Made by a program: the position numbers and the translations under genes | From: Marinobacter adhaerens HP15 | GTDB lineage: Bacteria; Pseudomonadota; Gammaproteobacteria; Pseudomonadales; Oleiphilaceae | Direction of reading: 5' to 3' | Assembly: GCF_000166295.1 (NCBI RefSeq) | Contig: NC_017506.1 | Coordinates: 1,054,001 to 1,118,000, forward strand | Length of the DNA stretch: 64,000 nt | Notes under the pieces: model-generated | The model's database searches: none | Told to the model about the DNA's origin: nothing | The model's input: only the letters and a program-made list of their open reading frames with translations | In this document: in pieces, positions 37,555 to 46,678 of the stretch | Position numbering within the stretch: position 1 is the first letter of the stretch | Layout: each line of letters opens with the position of its first letter

Positions 37555-38943
37555 ATGATGTATAACAAAAATGCGATTCTCGGCGGCCTCTTGGCTCTCT
37601 CCGTGGCATCAGCGCCTGCGTGGGCGGCTGTTTCAGCAAGTGAAGCGGCCCGTCTGGGTCAGGAGTTGACACCCTTTGGTTCGCCCAAGGCCGGCAACAG
37701 CGCCGGAACCATTCCGGCCTGGACCGGAGGCTTGACAGAGCCGCCTCCCGGCTATGAGGGAAGCGGCCAGCACCACATCAATCCTTTTCCGGATGATGAA
37801 GTCCTGTTTACCATCACGCCTGCCAACATGGATCAGTACGGGGAGTACCTCACTGATGGTGTGAAGGCGTTGCTGGAAACCTACCCGACAACGTTCCGGG
37901 TGCCCGTTTATCAGTCCCGTCGTACCCATGCGGTTCCCGATTGGGTGGCTGAGAATACTCGCGAAAACGCTGTGAACGCAGAAATTGTTGGGCAGGGCGA
38001 AGGCCTGGATGGCGCGTTTGGCGGCTACCCGTTCCCGATTCTGCATGGCAATGACGAGCAGAAAGCCTGGCAGGCGGTGTGGAATCATCTGACACGCTGG
38101 CGCGGTGTGTCTGTAACCCGGCGCTCCAGTGAGGTGGCGGTCCAGACCAACGGTGACTATTCGCTGGTTACCTCCCAGCAGGAAGCCTTCTTCAATTACT
38201 ACAACCCGGAAGGCGGTGAAGAAGATCTGGATAACGTAATCTTCTACTACCTGTCGTTTACCCAATCACCACCCCGTCTGGCCGGTGGTGCCATCCTGAT
38301 CCACGAAACCCTGAACCAGATCATCAATCCGCGGAATGGCTGGGGTTATAACGCCGGGCAGCGTCGCGTTCGACGGGCGCCAAACCTTGGTTACGATTCG
38401 CCGATTGCAGCGGCAGACAACCTTCGTACTGCAGATGATACCGATATCTTCAACGGGGCTCTGGACCGTTACAACTGGAATTACGAGGGCAAGCGGGAGA
38501 TCTACATCCCCTACAACAACTACCGGATTGGTGAAAAAGGTCTTCCTTACGAGGAAATCCTGGGTATCTCACACCTGAACCCGGACCTCACCCGCTGGGA
38601 GCTTCACCGCGTTCATGTGGTTGAAGCCACGCTGAAAGACGGGGAGCGCCATATCTACGGCAAACGTCGGTTCTATATTGACGAGGATAGCTGGAACACC
38701 GTTCTGCTGGATCAGTACGACGGTCGTGGCGAACTCTGGCGGGTAACCATGGGCCTGCCCAAAAATTATTATGAACTTCCGGGTGTGTGGACGGTTCTTG
38801 ACGTCTATCATGACCTTCAGGCCCGTCGTTATCATGTGCTCGGTCTGGATACGGAAGAGCCGAATACCCGCGTGTTCACCGACGAGGTCCCGAACAAGCG
38901 TTACTTCTCGCCGGCCTCCCTGCGCCGCAGGAGTGTTCGCTAA
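37555..38943 (+). CDS. DUF1329 family exported protein
   Basis: The 462-aa protein has a signal peptide (MMYNKNAILGGLLALSVASA, cleavage near PAWA-AVSA). The rest is rich in Trp and Tyr and has the DUF1329 pattern GTIPAWTGGL, FTITPANMDQY and RRFYIDEDSW. DUF1329 proteins are predicted outer-membrane or periplasmic beta-rich proteins with a LolA/LppX-like lipid-binding fold. The partner genes downstream (Ycf48-like, RND) point to transport of a lipid-like molecule across the envelope. The usual DUF1302 partner is missing here. Confidence 0.85.
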   Translation: MMYNKNAILGGLLALSVASAPAWAAVSASEAARLGQELTPFGSPKAGNSAGTIPAWTGGLTEPPPGYEGSGQHHINPFPDDEVLFTITPANMDQYGEYLTDGVKALLETYPTTFRVPVYQSRRTHAVPDWVAENTRENAVNAEIVGQGEGLDGAFGGYPFPILHGNDEQKAWQAVWNHLTRWRGVSVTRRSSEVAVQTNGDYSLVTSQQEAFFNYYNPEGGEEDLDNVIFYYLSFTQSPPRLAGGAILIHETLNQIINPRNGWGYNAGQRRVRRAPNLGYDSPIAAADNLRTADDTDIFNGALDRYNWNYEGKREIYIPYNNYRIGEKGLPYEEILGISHLNPDLTRWELHRVHVVEATLKDGERHIYGKRRFYIDEDSWNTVLLDQYDGRGELWRVTMGLPKNYYELPGVWTVLDVYHDLQARRYHVLGLDTEEPNTRVFTDEVPNKRYFSPASLRRRSVR

Positions 38944-38996
38944 CGCGCTGTTGGCTGAGGGATGCGTCCCCCCGCCCACAGGAAGTGGCGACCCGA

Positions 38997-39026
38997 CATA
39001 CCGGCAATCGTAAGGTTGCCGGTATG
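38997..39026 (+). repeat. Intercistronic hairpin, 11-bp stem
   Basis: CATACCGGCAA and TTGCCGGTATG are perfect arms around an 8-nt loop. No T-run follows, so this is more likely an mRNA stability or processing element between the DUF1329 and Ycf48-like genes than a terminator. Confidence 0.55.
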
Positions 39027-39091
39027 TTCACAGTTATTCCCGGCTTTGCCGGTCAGAGACACAGTTCAATACAACATAATAGGCAATCTGA

Positions 39092-40240
39092 ATGGCTAAA
39101 AGGTTGATGTGCAAGACTCTGGGCGCTGCCTGCCTTGGACTTTCCATGGTCTGGTCTGCCCCTGCAGCGTTTGCGCTTGCAGATATCATCGAAACCCCGG
39201 CCCGGCCGACGGATCTGGCCCCGGACAATCTTCTCACCGATGCGACCCGGGTTGGGGATCGCATTGTGGCTGTGGGAGAGCGCGGCCATATCATCTATTC
39301 GGACGATGAGGGGAAAAGCTGGGTTCAGGGTGAAGTTCCTGTTTCTGTGACCCTGACAGCGATCGATTTTGGCTCCGACACCCATGGCTGGGCAGTGGGC
39401 CACAGCGGCGTTGTTTTGCATACCAGTGATGCCGGGGCAACCTGGAGCCTTCAGATTGATGGTATCCGGGCCATGGAACTGGCCATCGAGAGCCGGGAAG
39501 AGCAGATTGCCGCCATGGAAGAGCGCATCGAAGAAGCGCCCGAAGAGGAAAAAGAAGATCTCGAGTGGGCGCTGGATGACCTTTACTTTGCCCTTGAGAA
39601 CATTCAGGCGGATATGGATATTGGTCCGGTCAACCCGCTGCTGGATGTCTGGTTTGAAAACGAGAACCGCGGTTTTGTGGTTGGCGCCTACGGCATGTTC
39701 CTGCGCACGATGGACGGTGGTGAGACCTGGAAAGACTGGGCGCCAAGAATTAATAACCGGCAGAACTTTCACCTGAACGGCATCACCCGCATCACGGGTG
39801 GCGCCCTCGTTGTTGTCGGTGAGGCCGGCCAGATACATGTTTCCGTTGACGGTGGAGAGACGTTTGAGCGCCGCGAGGCACCCTATGAAGGCTCCCTGTT
39901 CGGTGTGATCGGTACAGGTCAGGTGAACGAGATTCTCGCGTTTGGCCTGCGGGGGAATATGCTGTTTTCCTCGGATCTCGGCAAGAGCTGGCGGATGGTT
40001 CCCAACTCAGCGGGTGCGACACTCAACGACGGCGTGGTTGCCGATGATGGTCGCATCACCCTGGTGGGTAACGGCGGTGCCGTCCTGATGAGTACCAATG
40101 GTGCCGAAACCTTCCGAGAGCATTTCCGTAGTGATCGGGAAGGCGTCATGAGTGCGGTGCCTATCTCAGGAACAGACCTGCTGATTGTCGGCGAAGGTGG
40201 CGTAAAGATTACAGACGCCCGTGGCAGAAACCTTCAATAA
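39092..40240 (+). CDS. Ycf48-like beta-propeller protein, exported
   Basis: The 382-aa protein has a signal peptide (MAKRLMCKTLGAACLGLSMV, cleavage near AAFA-LADI) and repeated blades of the type DEGKSWVQG, DAGATWSLQ, DGGETWKDW, DGGETFERR and DLGKSWRM, as in Ycf48/BNR propellers. An acidic helical insertion (about residues 125-165) interrupts the propeller. It is probably periplasmic. It lies between DUF1329 and RND genes and probably acts with them. Confidence 0.85.
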   Translation: MAKRLMCKTLGAACLGLSMVWSAPAAFALADIIETPARPTDLAPDNLLTDATRVGDRIVAVGERGHIIYSDDEGKSWVQGEVPVSVTLTAIDFGSDTHGWAVGHSGVVLHTSDAGATWSLQIDGIRAMELAIESREEQIAAMEERIEEAPEEEKEDLEWALDDLYFALENIQADMDIGPVNPLLDVWFENENRGFVVGAYGMFLRTMDGGETWKDWAPRINNRQNFHLNGITRITGGALVVVGEAGQIHVSVDGGETFERREAPYEGSLFGVIGTGQVNEILAFGLRGNMLFSSDLGKSWRMVPNSAGATLNDGVVADDGRITLVGNGGAVLMSTNGAETFREHFRSDREGVMSAVPISGTDLLIVGEGGVKITDARGRNLQ

Positions 40241-40286
40241 CGCCCTGATGTGGCAACAACCGAACGAACAATAGAGGGGCTTTTGA

Positions 40287-42671
40287 ATGTCCAACCCTAA
40301 GCATGACAAGGGCGAGCACTACCTGACGACGCCCAAGGCGGAACCCTTTCTCGAGAGGCTGATTTTCAACAATCGGGCAGTTATTCTCATTGCCTTCGCC
40401 ATTTTGACGATGTTCCTCGGGTACAACGCCGTCAAGATTCAGCCCGATGCCAGTTTCGAGCGCATGATTCCGCTCGAGCACCCGTACATCGTAAATATGC
40501 TTGATCACCGGGACGATCTGGAGAATCTCGGTAACTTCGTTCGTATCGCCGTTGAGTCAAAAGAGGGCGATATTTTTACCCAGGAGTACATGGAAACCCT
40601 CAAGCAGATCACTGACGAGGTTTTCTATCTCAACGGTGTGGATCGCTCCGGCCTGAAATCTCTCTGGACGTCGAACGTCCGGTGGGTTGAGGTTACCGAG
40701 CAGGGTTTCCAGGGCGGTACTGTCATACCGGACGGCTATGACGGCTCCCGGGAAAGCCTAGAACAACTTCGTCAGAACGTTCTGCGTTCGAACGAAGTGG
40801 GGCGCCTGATCTCTGACAACTTTAATTCGACGATCGTTTACGCGCCGCTCTACGAAAAGAATCCCGAAACCGGTGAGGCTCTGGATTACGGTGATTTTTC
40901 CCGTCAGCTTGAGGAAAAAATCCGCGAGAAATACGAAGAGCAGAACCCGAACATCAAGATTCACATCGTCGGCTTCGCCAAGAAGGTGGGCGATCTGATC
41001 GAGGGCATTGGCTCCATCGCATGGTTTGCGGGGATCACCATTCTCCTGACCACGCTGTTGCTGTTCTGGTACTCCCGCTCCATTACCGGAACCCTGGTTC
41101 CCGTATTCACGTCGATCATCGCCGTGTTCCTGCAACTGGGCACGCTTCGGCTCCTGGGCTATGGCCTGGACCCTTACTCGGTTCTGGTGCCGTTCCTGGT
41201 GTTCGCCATCGGCATCAGTCACGGTGTGCAGATTGTAAATGCCATGGCTGTGGAAGCGGCCAAGGGCTTTGACGCAGTGACCGCAGCCCGTCTGGCGTTC
41301 CGGGCACTCTACATACCTGGCATGCTGGCTCTGATCTCTGACGCCTTCGGTTTCCTGACTCTGTTCTTTATAGAGATCGATGTAATCCGCGATCTGGCGG
41401 TGGCTGCGGGTATTGGTGTGGCGTTTGTTATCCTCACCAACCTCGTTCTGCATGTGCTGATCATGTCTTACATCGGGATTTCCAAAGGTGGCATCCGCCA
41501 TGTCCAGAACCACGGTGAGAAGCAGGACCGGAAGTGGCGAGTGCTGTCCTACTTCTCCCATCCCGGTGTGGCACCGATCTCGTTGCTGATCGCTGTGATT
41601 GGCCTTGGGCTTGGTCTCTACTACAAGCAAAACCTCAAGATTGGTGACCTCGACCAGGGCGCACCTGAGTTGCGAGCGGATTCCCGTTACAACAAAGACA
41701 ACGCCTACATCATCAACAACTACTCAACCAGTGCAGACGTATTGGTGGTGATGGTTAAAACGCCGGAAGAGCAGTGCACCCAGTACAACGTGCTGCGTGC
41801 CATGGATTCCCTGCAGTGGGAGCTTCAGAACACGCCGGGCGTGCAGTCATCTGTTTCTCTGGCCGATGTTTCCAAGATGGTCACCAAGGCATTGAACGAG
41901 GGTAACTGGAAGTGGTTCGAGATCTCCCGTAACCAGACGATCATCAATGCGTCCATTCGTGAGGCTCCTGCGGGGCTGATCAATACCGACTGCAGTCTGA
42001 CGCCTGTCCTTGTCTTCCTCGAGGATCACAAGGCGGAAACGCTGGAGACCGTTGTTGATCGGGTGGAAGAGTTCGCCCAGAACAACAGCACTGAGGAACA
42101 CAGGTTCCTTCTGGCGGCCGGTAACGCGGGTGTGGAGTCCGCGACCAACGAAGTAATCTCTGCTGCCAAGGACAAGATGCTGATCCTTGTCTACGGAGTG
42201 GTGAGTTTGCTGTGCTTCGTGACCTTCCGCTCGATCCGTGCGGTGCTGTGTATCGTGATACCTCTGGGGCTGACTTCGGTCCTGTGTGAGGCAATCATGG
42301 CGGTATCTGGCATCGGTATTAAAGTGGCCACCCTGCCGGTGATTGCCCTGGGGGTTGGTATCGGTGTCGACTACGGCATCTATATCTACAGCAAGCTGGA
42401 GAAATACCTGCTGGAAGGCAAGACCCTTCAGGACGCGTACTATGAAACCCTGCGCTCGACGGGCAAGGCCGTTATGTTTACTGGCGTGACCCTGGGTCTG
42501 GGCGTTGTGACCTGGATATTCTCTCCGATCAAGTTCCAGGCTGACATGGGCTTCCTCCTGTTCTTCATGTTCCTCTGGAATATGGTGGGGGCTATCTGGC
42601 TGTTGCCGGCTTTGGCCCGGTTCCTTCTGCGGCCGGATCAGATGCTTGCCAAGGCCCGAGCTGCGAAATAA
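40287..42671 (+). CDS. RND/MmpL-type transporter with sterol-sensing-like domain
   Basis: The 794-aa inner-membrane protein has about 12 membrane helices in two halves and two large periplasmic loops, with conserved FAIGISHGVQIVNAM and ALGVGIGVDYGIYIYSK in the fourth helices. This is the MMPL/HpnN-like branch that moves hydrophobic or lipid substrates, rather than the AcrB drug pumps, which are larger and pair with membrane-fusion proteins. It follows the Ycf48-like gene by 46 bp and is ended by a strong terminator. Confidence 0.88.
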   Translation: MSNPKHDKGEHYLTTPKAEPFLERLIFNNRAVILIAFAILTMFLGYNAVKIQPDASFERMIPLEHPYIVNMLDHRDDLENLGNFVRIAVESKEGDIFTQEYMETLKQITDEVFYLNGVDRSGLKSLWTSNVRWVEVTEQGFQGGTVIPDGYDGSRESLEQLRQNVLRSNEVGRLISDNFNSTIVYAPLYEKNPETGEALDYGDFSRQLEEKIREKYEEQNPNIKIHIVGFAKKVGDLIEGIGSIAWFAGITILLTTLLLFWYSRSITGTLVPVFTSIIAVFLQLGTLRLLGYGLDPYSVLVPFLVFAIGISHGVQIVNAMAVEAAKGFDAVTAARLAFRALYIPGMLALISDAFGFLTLFFIEIDVIRDLAVAAGIGVAFVILTNLVLHVLIMSYIGISKGGIRHVQNHGEKQDRKWRVLSYFSHPGVAPISLLIAVIGLGLGLYYKQNLKIGDLDQGAPELRADSRYNKDNAYIINNYSTSADVLVVMVKTPEEQCTQYNVLRAMDSLQWELQNTPGVQSSVSLADVSKMVTKALNEGNWKWFEISRNQTIINASIREAPAGLINTDCSLTPVLVFLEDHKAETLETVVDRVEEFAQNNSTEEHRFLLAAGNAGVESATNEVISAAKDKMLILVYGVVSLLCFVTFRSIRAVLCIVIPLGLTSVLCEAIMAVSGIGIKVATLPVIALGVGIGVDYGIYIYSKLEKYLLEGKTLQDAYYETLRSTGKAVMFTGVTLGLGVVTWIFSPIKFQADMGFLLFFMFLWNMVGAIWLLPALARFLLRPDQMLAKARAAK

Positions 42672-42688
42672 CATTCGTACCGACCTGC

Positions 42689-42715
42689 AAAAAAGCCCGC
42701 ACTGCGGGCTTTTTT
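42689..42715. terminator. Terminator after the RND gene
   Basis: AGCCCGC / GCGGGCT (loop ACT) is flanked by A-run and T-run. It ends the DUF1329-Ycf48-RND unit and could work in both directions. Confidence 0.9.
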
Positions 42716-42855
42716 GTTGTCTGGTCAACCGGTTAGCGAGCTAATCCGTGCTTTATTTATGACGTGAAGTGGTCTATGTTTTACCGTGACCGTATGTCTT
42801 GCCCGCCCTACCGGCGGTCATCTAATTACAACGAGCAGAAAAAGGAAGAACTCAC

Positions 42856-43839
42856 ATGACACTGAAACTGAAAGCCTCCGCATTTGCTGTCGCTGCCGCA
42901 GTCAGCCTGGGTGCTGCTTCAACCTCTGTTTCCGCGCAGGAGCAGCGCTTCGTGACCATCGGCACCGGCGGTGTAACCGGTGTTTACTATCCGGCCGGCG
43001 GTGCGATCTGTCGTCTGGTGAACATGGACCGCAAAGAGCATGGAATCCGCTGTTCCGTTGAGAGTACCGGTGGTTCCGTATACAACCTGAATGCGATTCG
43101 CCAGGGCGAACTCGATCTGGCCGTAGCCCAGTCCGACTGGCAGTACCACGCGTACAACGGCACCAGCCAGTTCAAGGACGATGGCGCGAACAAGGACCTT
43201 CGGGCGGTGTTTTCCCTGCATCCGGAACCGTTCACCGTTGTTGCCAGCAAGGGCTCGGGCATCAAGACCTTTGAAGACCTGGAAGGCAAGCGGGTATCCG
43301 TTGGTAACCCGGGCTCTGGCCAGCGCGCCACCGCCGAGGTTTTGATGGATGAGATGGGCTGGACGCTGGACAAGTTCTCCCTGGCTGCCGAAATCAAGGC
43401 CGCGGAGCAGTCCCAGGCCCTGTGTGACGGTAACATTGATGCCTTCTTCTACACGGTTGGCCACCCCTCTGGTGCCATCAAGGAAGCGACCACTTCCTGT
43501 GACAGTGTCCTGGTCAACGTTGATAACGCTGCCACACAGAAGCTGATCGACGAGAACCCGTACTATCGTAAGGCAGTCATCCCTGGTGGTATGTATCGTG
43601 GCAGTGACGATGACGTTACCACCTTCGGCGTTGCGGCAACCTTCGTGTCATCCACTGATGTGCCCGATGACGTTGTCTACGCGGTTGTGAAGGCTGTTTT
43701 CGAGAACTTCGACAGCTTCAAGCGCCTGCATCCTGCGTTTGCCAACCTGAACAAGGAAGAGATGGTCTCTGATGCCCTGAGTGCGCCTCTGCACCCGGGT
43801 GCTGCCAAGTACTACAAGGAAGCTGGTCTGATCGACTGA
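42856..43839 (+). CDS. TAXI family TRAP transporter substrate-binding protein
   Basis: The 327-aa protein has a signal peptide (cleavage near SVSA-QEQR) and the TAXI start [40 protein letters not shown] follows. It binds an organic acid or amino acid in the periplasm and delivers it to the fused permease encoded downstream. AAAGGAAG precedes the ATG. A 12-bp hairpin after the stop probably raises its level relative to the permease. Confidence 0.92.
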   Translation: MTLKLKASAFAVAAAVSLGAASTSVSAQEQRFVTIGTGGVTGVYYPAGGAICRLVNMDRKEHGIRCSVESTGGSVYNLNAIRQGELDLAVAQSDWQYHAYNGTSQFKDDGANKDLRAVFSLHPEPFTVVASKGSGIKTFEDLEGKRVSVGNPGSGQRATAEVLMDEMGWTLDKFSLAAEIKAAEQSQALCDGNIDAFFYTVGHPSGAIKEATTSCDSVLVNVDNAATQKLIDENPYYRKAVIPGGMYRGSDDDVTTFGVAATFVSSTDVPDDVVYAVVKAVFENFDSFKRLHPAFANLNKEEMVSDALSAPLHPGAAKYYKEAGLID

Positions 43840-43853
43840 TCTGCCTGCACTCC

Positions 43854-43881
43854 GTCACAGCGGGCTCAAGCCCGCTGTGAC
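43854..43881 (+). repeat. Intercistronic hairpin in the TRAP operon
   Basis: GTCACAGCGGGC / GCCCGCTGTGAC form a perfect 12-bp stem with loop TCAA and no T-run. Such hairpins between a binding-protein gene and its permease gene usually protect the upstream mRNA and lower downstream expression. Confidence 0.7.
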
Positions 43882-43920
43882 GCCCTTTCAGAGATTGATT
43901 TTTACGTACGGGACTAATTT

Positions 43921-46524
43921 ATGGCGACGAGCGATCCGGCTAACGGAGCTGGTGCTGGTGGTAGCAGTAATGTAGACCAGATCCTGCAGACTGAAACCGG
44001 GGGCAGGGCGACCAGTGGATACGCTGCGGTTATTCTCTTTATCGTTCCCCTGGTGTGGTCACTGTTTCAGCTCTGGATTGCGTCACCGCTGCCCTATATC
44101 TTCAATTTCGCAATCTTTAATTCCACGGAAGCGCGCTCAATCCATCTTGCGTTTGCTGTTTTCCTGGCATTTTCTGCCTTCCCGATGATCAAGGGGCGGC
44201 ATGTAAATATCGTCCCCATCTACGACTGGATTCTGGCGCTTGTTGCTGCTTTCTGCGCCTCATACCTCTACGTTTTTTACGAAGAGCTTTCAACGCGACC
44301 CGGCGCGCCAATCACTCAGGATTTGTGGGTTGCGCTTATCGGCCTCGTGCTTTTGCTGGAAGCAACGCGTAGGTCGCTCGGGCTCCCGCTGACTATCGTT
44401 GCTGCGGTCTTCATCACATACTCGATTGCCGGCCCCTACATGCCGGATGTGATTGCCCATAAAGGCGTGAGCCTCAGTAAACTGGCGTCTCACCAGTGGC
44501 TGGGCACCGAAGGCGTGTTTGGTGTTGCACTTGGGGTTTCCACCAGCTTCGTTTTCCTGTTTGTGCTTTTTGGTGCGTTGCTTGAGCGGGCGGGTGCCGG
44601 TAACTATTTTATAAAAGTTGCCTACGCCATGTTGGGGCATATGCGAGGTGGCCCTGCCAAAGCCGCCGTGGTCTCCAGCGGTCTGAGCGGCGTTATTTCC
44701 GGTTCGTCCATCGCGAACGTTGTCACAACCGGCACGTTCACTATTCCACTGATGAAGCGAGTCGGCTTTCCGGCGACCAAGGCCGGTGCTGTAGAAGTTG
44801 CCGCATCCACCAATGGCCAGCTCACGCCGCCCATCATGGGCGCTGCCGCCTTTCTGATGGTCGAGTACGTTGGTATCTCCTATCTGGAAGTGATCAAGCA
44901 CGCGATTCTGCCGGCGATGATTTCCTACGTGGCGCTGATCTATATCGTCCATCTGGAAGCCTGCAAGCTCAACATGCAGGGCATTGAGCGCCTCAACAAG
45001 CCAACCCTTGCCCAGCGCCTGTTGAACTGGGTCGTTATCCTGATTGGCCTGAGTGTCCTGACCCTGGCGGTTTATTACGGGGTCGGCTGGACCAAGACGC
45101 TTTTCGGCGAGGCGGCGATGTGGGTATTGGCCCCGCTGCTTGTACTGATCTATGTTGGTCTGGTTGGCTACGCCACCCGATTCCCTGAGCTCGAGGAAGA
45201 CGATCCGGAAAAGGACATGGGCGAATTGCCGCCTGTTGGTCCGACGGTAAAGACCGGTCTGTACTTCCTTCTCCCCGTTGTGGTGCTCGTGTGGTGCCTG
45301 ACTGTTGAGCGTTTTTCACCGCAGTTGTCGGCGTTCTGGGCCACGCTGTTCATGATTTTCATCGTCGTGACACAGCGACCGTTGAAGGCCTTTTTCTACA
45401 AGCACGGTAATTTCCTCGGTGAATTCAAGGACGGTGTGTTCGATCTGGCGCACTCGCTCGCCACCGGTGCCAGGAACATGGTGGGTATCGGCGTGGCAAC
45501 TGCCACCGCCGGTATCGTGGTGGGCACGGTCACCCTGACCGGTATCGGCCTGGTGATGACCGAGTTTGTCGAGTTCTTGTCGGGCGGTAACCTGCTGTTG
45601 ATGCTTATCTTTACGGCAATCATCAGCCTGATATTGGGCATGGGCCTGCCAACCACTGCCAACTATATTGTTGTATCCACCCTGATGGCACCGGTAATTG
45701 TCACTCTGGGGGCCCAGAACGGCCTGATCGTGCCCCTGATCGCCGTCCATCTGTTTGTTTTCTACTTCGGCATTCTGGCGGATGACACGCCGCCCGTGGG
45801 GTTGGCGGCTTATGCCGCCGCCGCCATATCCGGAGCTGATCCCATACGAACGGGTATTCAGGGCTTTACCTACGATATCCGGACAGCGATCCTTCCGTTT
45901 ATGTTCATCTTCAACACGCAGTTGTTGTTGATTGGTCTGACGGGCTGGTTCGATCTGCTGGTAACGATCTTCAGCGCGGTAACCGCCATGTTGGTCTTTT
46001 CCGCGGCCACTCAGGGCTTCTGGTTTACCAAGAGCTACAAGTGGGAATCACTGCTGTTGCTGTTGATTACCTTTACCATGTTCCGGCCGGGTTTTTGGTG
46101 GGACATGATCTACCCGCCAACAGAGGATCAGCCGGGTGCGCAGATCATGGAGTACGTCGAGGATGTGCCCGCTGACAAGCCCATTGTGCTGAAGGCATCC
46201 GGAATGACAATCGACGGCGACGAGGTGACCACTTACGTAAGGCTCGAGATTCCGGCTGGCGATTCGCCTGAGCAGCGTCTGATGGACGCGGGGCTGGAGC
46301 TCAGCCCGGATGGCGAAAAGATGGCCGTCGACTTCGTCGGGTTCGGTAGCCCTGCAGAGGATGCCGGTATCCAGTTTGGCTGGACCATCGACGCTGTGCA
46401 GGTTCACCTCGAACGCCCGCCCAAGGAGCTGATGTTCATTCCCGCGCTGGCTCTGCTTGGGCTTCTGGCGTTTGGTCAGTTGCGTCGACGGGCCCGGGAG
46501 GAGGCCGCTGGCCAGCCAGCCTGA
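43921..46524 (+). CDS. TRAP transporter fused permease (DctQM type, DUF3394 C-terminus)
   Basis: The 867-aa inner-membrane protein has about four N-terminal helices (DctQ-like) fused to a DctM-type large subunit, with conserved SGVISGSSIANVVTTGTFTI, EVAASTNGQLTPPIMGAAAF and ILGMGLPTTANYIV. The C-terminal soluble part (about 720-840) is a DUF3394-like region. It uses a sodium gradient to import the substrate held by the TAXI protein. A strong terminator follows. Confidence 0.93.
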   Translation: MATSDPANGAGAGGSSNVDQILQTETGGRATSGYAAVILFIVPLVWSLFQLWIASPLPYIFNFAIFNSTEARSIHLAFAVFLAFSAFPMIKGRHVNIVPIYDWILALVAAFCASYLYVFYEELSTRPGAPITQDLWVALIGLVLLLEATRRSLGLPLTIVAAVFITYSIAGPYMPDVIAHKGVSLSKLASHQWLGTEGVFGVALGVSTSFVFLFVLFGALLERAGAGNYFIKVAYAMLGHMRGGPAKAAVVSSGLSGVISGSSIANVVTTGTFTIPLMKRVGFPATKAGAVEVAASTNGQLTPPIMGAAAFLMVEYVGISYLEVIKHAILPAMISYVALIYIVHLEACKLNMQGIERLNKPTLAQRLLNWVVILIGLSVLTLAVYYGVGWTKTLFGEAAMWVLAPLLVLIYVGLVGYATRFPELEEDDPEKDMGELPPVGPTVKTGLYFLLPVVVLVWCLTVERFSPQLSAFWATLFMIFIVVTQRPLKAFFYKHGNFLGEFKDGVFDLAHSLATGARNMVGIGVATATAGIVVGTVTLTGIGLVMTEFVEFLSGGNLLLMLIFTAIISLILGMGLPTTANYIVVSTLMAPVIVTLGAQNGLIVPLIAVHLFVFYFGILADDTPPVGLAAYAAAAISGADPIRTGIQGFTYDIRTAILPFMFIFNTQLLLIGLTGWFDLLVTIFSAVTAMLVFSAATQGFWFTKSYKWESLLLLLITFTMFRPGFWWDMIYPPTEDQPGAQIMEYVEDVPADKPIVLKASGMTIDGDEVTTYVRLEIPAGDSPEQRLMDAGLELSPDGEKMAVDFVGFGSPAEDAGIQFGWTIDAVQVHLERPPKELMFIPALALLGLLAFGQLRRRAREEAAGQPA

Positions 46525-46543
46525 TGTCATGTCTGTGTCTGTG

Positions 46544-46574
46544 AAAACCCGGCATTAACCTGCCGGGTTTTTTT
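46544..46574 (+). terminator. Terminator after the TRAP operon
   Basis: CCCGGCA / TGCCGGG (loop TTAACC) is followed by seven T residues, with A4 on the left. Confidence 0.9.
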
Positions 46575-46678
46575 CTGTTAGACTTCCGCTCGAAACGGCC
46601 CGCGGTTTGTATCGCGCCGTGCCGTCACCATGTGGTCTCTGGTATAGATCACCGCTGAGTAACCAACAGGAGTCTTTC

